DNA of 8,610 nt from Ignavibacteriales bacterium (GTDB lineage Bacteria; Bacteroidota; Ignavibacteria; Ignavibacteriales; Melioribacteraceae), in contig JAFGID010000312.1 of assembly GCA_016929735.1 (NCBI GenBank), positions 1 to 8,610 on the forward strand, read 5' to 3'. Both the position numbers and the translations under genes were made by a program. The notes below the pieces were generated by a model. That model was not told the DNA's origin. It saw only the letters and a program-made list of their open reading frames with translations, and ran no database searches. The first letter of the stretch is position 1. Every line of letters begins with the position of its first letter. Below are positions 6,304-8,610 of this stretch, one piece after another.

Positions 6304-7653
6304 ATGGTAAGAAAAAAGATCATTTTTTTATCTATTTCTGCTGTTATCATTTTTACCGCTTCAACAATAGTAATTCTTGATGAGCGATATGGCAAATTTC
6401 AATATGACGATTTTGAAAAACCAGCTTATTGCGGTAGTTGCCATACTCATTTTTATCAGCAGTGGAAACAGGCAATGATGTCACAGGCATATACGCACCA
6501 CTGGGATGAAATTGAATATTTTGATCTTGCAGTACCACATGCTGATATTAATCCACAATATTCATTACTCAAAGCGGAATGTAATGGATGCCACTCACCC
6601 TTATCTTATCTAGCGGGTGATACTCCACCGCCTCGACCAGAAAAAAATTCCAGAGCAAATGAATCAGTTTCCTGTGATGTTTGCCATCTTATCACTGGCT
6701 ATGAGGGTGATACTCCTTACAATTTTAATTACATTATCCAACCGGGAAAAACAAAATTTAGTTCAAGACTACCCGGTGTAGAATCTCCAAATCACAAAAT
6801 TGAGGTCACGGATATTCATCACAAGGGTGATTTTTGTGGTATTTGTCATAATGAAAAAAATGGATTTGATATTTGGGTAAAATCCACACATTTAGAATGG
6901 AAAGAAGGACCTTACTACAAAGAAGGTGTTCAATGTCAGGATTGCCATATGCCAAAGACAGAATTTTCGACTGCATTAATGGGGAAAATTTTTGCTGATG
7001 CAAGACTTCATCTTTTCAATGGTGCACATGATAATGGAAAATTAAGAGGGACCATAGAGATTAAAATTTATCCTGATATTGATGAAGCAGAACCGGGTGA
7101 AAAAGTTAAGTTCACTATTACGCTCTTCAATCAAAAAACGGGACATAAATTCCCGACTGGTTCAGTTGAAGATAGAATTGTATGGTTACATCTTGAAGCA
7201 ATTGATGAGAAAGGAAACGTCTATCATTTACCCGTTGATAAGAAAGGTTTTGAAGGCGAAAAATGGACAATTGGTTCAAATGATTTGGAATATCAAGACA
7301 TTGGTATAGCAAAAGGGATTAGTAATTTTGCCGGCATTCAGCGTGATGGTGTTCCCATAGGTGATAGAATTTTCAGGATGCCTTATTTCGATCCTAATGG
7401 AAACATGACAATACTTCAATGGAACACAAAATCACTCGGAGTAGACTACAGAATAGGTCCGAGAGAAACTATTACTGAAACTTACTCATTCAATATTCCT
7501 GATAAAGTCGAAATTGGTAAACTAAGAATTATTGCAACATTGAATTACCAAAAACTTGTTAAACCTGTTGCAGATTTTTTAAATGTCCCTGATGATGAAT
7601 CGGAAATTGTTAAAATAAATGAACAATCAATTGAAATTGAAATAGTTGATTAG
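6304..7653 (+). CDS. Membrane-anchored pentahaem c-type cytochrome (cytochrome c554-like)
   Basis: 449 residues. Five CxxCH haem c sites: 43-47 (CGSCH), 93-97 (CNGCH), 124-128 (CDVCH), 178-182 (CGICH) and 211-215 (CQDCH). The first is followed by HFYQQWKQAMMSQAYTHH, resembling the CxxCH-Y-W-S-H pattern of cytochrome c554-type multihaem proteins. An N-terminal hydrophobic segment (about 5-25) has no obvious cleavage site, so the protein is probably tethered to the inner membrane with its haems in the periplasm. Residues about 245-449 have no cysteines and look like a beta-rich domain opening with TGHKFPTG (279-286); H281 might serve as a distal haem ligand, but this is speculative. AAGGA at 6293-6297, 6 nt before the ATG, supports the start. 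It sits 23 bp after dacB and 9 bp before a haem-bearing barrel gene, its likely redox partner. No enzyme activity can be assigned. Confidence 0.92.
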   Translation: MVRKKIIFLSISAVIIFTASTIVILDERYGKFQYDDFEKPAYCGSCHTHFYQQWKQAMMSQAYTHHWDEIEYFDLAVPHADINPQYSLLKAECNGCHSPLSYLAGDTPPPRPEKNSRANESVSCDVCHLITGYEGDTPYNFNYIIQPGKTKFSSRLPGVESPNHKIEVTDIHHKGDFCGICHNEKNGFDIWVKSTHLEWKEGPYYKEGVQCQDCHMPKTEFSTALMGKIFADARLHLFNGAHDNGKLRGTIEIKIYPDIDEAEPGEKVKFTITLFNQKTGHKFPTGSVEDRIVWLHLEAIDEKGNVYHLPVDKKGFEGEKWTIGSNDLEYQDIGIAKGISNFAGIQRDGVPIGDRIFRMPYFDPNGNMTILQWNTKSLGVDYRIGPRETITETYSFNIPDKVEIGKLRIIATLNYQKLVKPVADFLNVPDDESEIVKINEQSIEIEIVD

Positions 7654-7662
7654 AGGCACAAA

Positions 7663-8610
7663 ATGAAAACATCAATAATAAAAATATTTCTTTTGGTATT
7701 TTTTATCTCATCTTTACTCGAAACAATAAATGCCATTCCTGCATTTGCACGAAAATACAAAATGAGTTGTCAAACTTGTCATTCACCAGTTCCACGATTG
7801 AAAGCTATCGGAGATGATTTTGCTGGTGATGGTTTTGTTTTCAGAGATCAAGAAGCTTCTCGTTATTACATTGATACCGGTGACGAAACGTTATCACTGA
7901 TTAGAGATTTCCCTCTCGCTGTTAGACTTGATGCTTATATAACCTACAATAATCAAAAAACCAAACAAAGTGATTTAAGTGTACCATATTTAGTAAAATT
8001 ACTCTCGGGCGGTTCTATTGCAGAAGACCTCGCTTACTACTTTTATTTTTATATGAGTGAGCGGGGTGAAGTTGTCGGTGTTGAAGATGCTTACATTATG
8101 TTTAATAATGTATTCGGTTCCGAGTTAGATATTTATGTCGGTCAGTTTCAGGTTTCTGATCCATTGTTTAAAAGAGAGTTGAGATTAACATTTGAGGATT
8201 ATCATATTTACAAAATCAAGCCCGGAATTACGAAAGGAAATCTTGCGTATGATAGAGGAATTATGTTGACTTATGGTTTTGAATCGGGAACGGACATAAT
8301 TCTTGAAATTGTGAATGGGACTGGTCTTGGTGAAGCGAATATATTTAAAAATTTCGATGATGATAAATATAAAAATTTTGTGGGACGAATAACTCAGGAT
8401 GTTACGGACTTCGCGCGAGTAGGGGTTTTTGGTTATTATGGACAGGAAAAAATTGAAAATAATTTCGGCGATAATTCAGTTAATAAATTTTGGGTTGCTG
8501 GTCCAGATATTACTCTCGGTTTTGATGATAAATTAGAACTTAACCTGCAATATCTAGTTAGAAAAGACGATGCACTTTTTACAGATTCTGATGCTCTTAT
8601 ACCGTTACAA
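7663..8610 (+). CDS. Exported monohaem protein with predicted outer-membrane beta-barrel, partial
   Basis: Open from ATG 7663 to the right edge (316 residues, no stop). AGAGG at 7652-7656 overlaps the stop codon of the preceding cytochrome gene and lies 6 nt before the ATG, implying translational coupling. A signal peptide (about 1-24, ending in INA) is followed by a haem c site CQTCH at 36-40 within FARKYKMSCQTCHSPVPRL, then GDDFAGDGF. From about residue 65 the sequence alternates polar and hydrophobic/aromatic residues in strand-sized pieces, such as LAVRLDAYITYNN, AYYFYFYMSE, ELDIYVGQFQV, GIMLTYGFESG and RVGVFGYYGQ, as expected of a porin-like barrel. This layout (one N-terminal haem fused to a barrel) resembles fused cytochrome-porins such as the Fe(II) oxidase Cyc2 and barrel proteins of Geobacter-type electron conduits. 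That is architectural likeness, not proven homology. The barrel is incomplete here, so strand number and total length are unknown. Confidence 0.85.
   Translation, partial: MKTSIIKIFLLVFFISSLLETINAIPAFARKYKMSCQTCHSPVPRLKAIGDDFAGDGFVFRDQEASRYYIDTGDETLSLIRDFPLAVRLDAYITYNNQKTKQSDLSVPYLVKLLSGGSIAEDLAYYFYFYMSERGEVVGVEDAYIMFNNVFGSELDIYVGQFQVSDPLFKRELRLTFEDYHIYKIKPGITKGNLAYDRGIMLTYGFESGTDIILEIVNGTGLGEANIFKNFDDDKYKNFVGRITQDVTDFARVGVFGYYGQEKIENNFGDNSVNKFWVAGPDITLGFDDKLELNLQYLVRKDDALFTDSDALIPLQ

Noticed and set aside
7079..7312. Overlapping short open frames on both strands inside the cytochrome gene
   Set aside because: They are shadows of the beta domain of the pentahaem cytochrome and have no independent support.

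Overview
The window looks like chromosomal DNA of an AT-rich, Gram-negative bacterium. Three things point to a lipopolysaccharide-bearing outer membrane: a Kdo transferase, an ADP-heptose-type glycosyltransferase, and a haem-tagged beta-barrel protein. The general style suggests the Ignavibacteria/Bacteroidota/Chlorobi (FCB) group: very A/T-rich spacers, genes often without a clear Shine-Dalgarno site, short periodic phrases between genes, and a Kre9/KNH1-like beta domain. This placement is an inference from family resemblance, not a database result. I saw no RNA gene, CRISPR array, insertion sequence or prophage, and no gene-free stretch longer than 159 bp.

Left part (1-4642, all on the minus strand; reading order is right to left): a DJ-1/PfpI-family protein, a GT9 heptosyltransferase-like enzyme, the Kdo transferase WaaA, a small ArsC/Spx-type thioredoxin-fold protein, and the N-terminal 411 residues of a sodium:solute symporter that runs off the left edge. 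Two of the genes act on the LPS core. The symporter carries an unusual insert of about 145 residues in an outward-facing loop. Each of the four gaps in this cluster holds a different short periodic repeat: 8-mers (one in an inverted pair), a 10-bp period, and 7-mers.

Middle (4643-4801): a 159-bp, very A/T-rich divergent intergenic region. It contains a perfect 9-bp inverted repeat just upstream of the rightward genes.

Right part (4802-8610, plus strand, gaps of 23 and 9 bp): a PBP4-type D,D-carboxypeptidase/endopeptidase (probably a lipoprotein), a membrane-anchored pentahaem c-type cytochrome with a C-terminal beta-rich domain, and the first 316 residues of an exported protein with one N-terminal CxxCH haem site followed by a predicted outer-membrane beta-barrel. 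The tight pairing of the last two suggests a periplasm-to-outer-membrane electron conduit. This is the most interesting candidate system in the window. Its barrel gene is cut by the right edge, so neither the full barrel nor any further partner genes can be seen.
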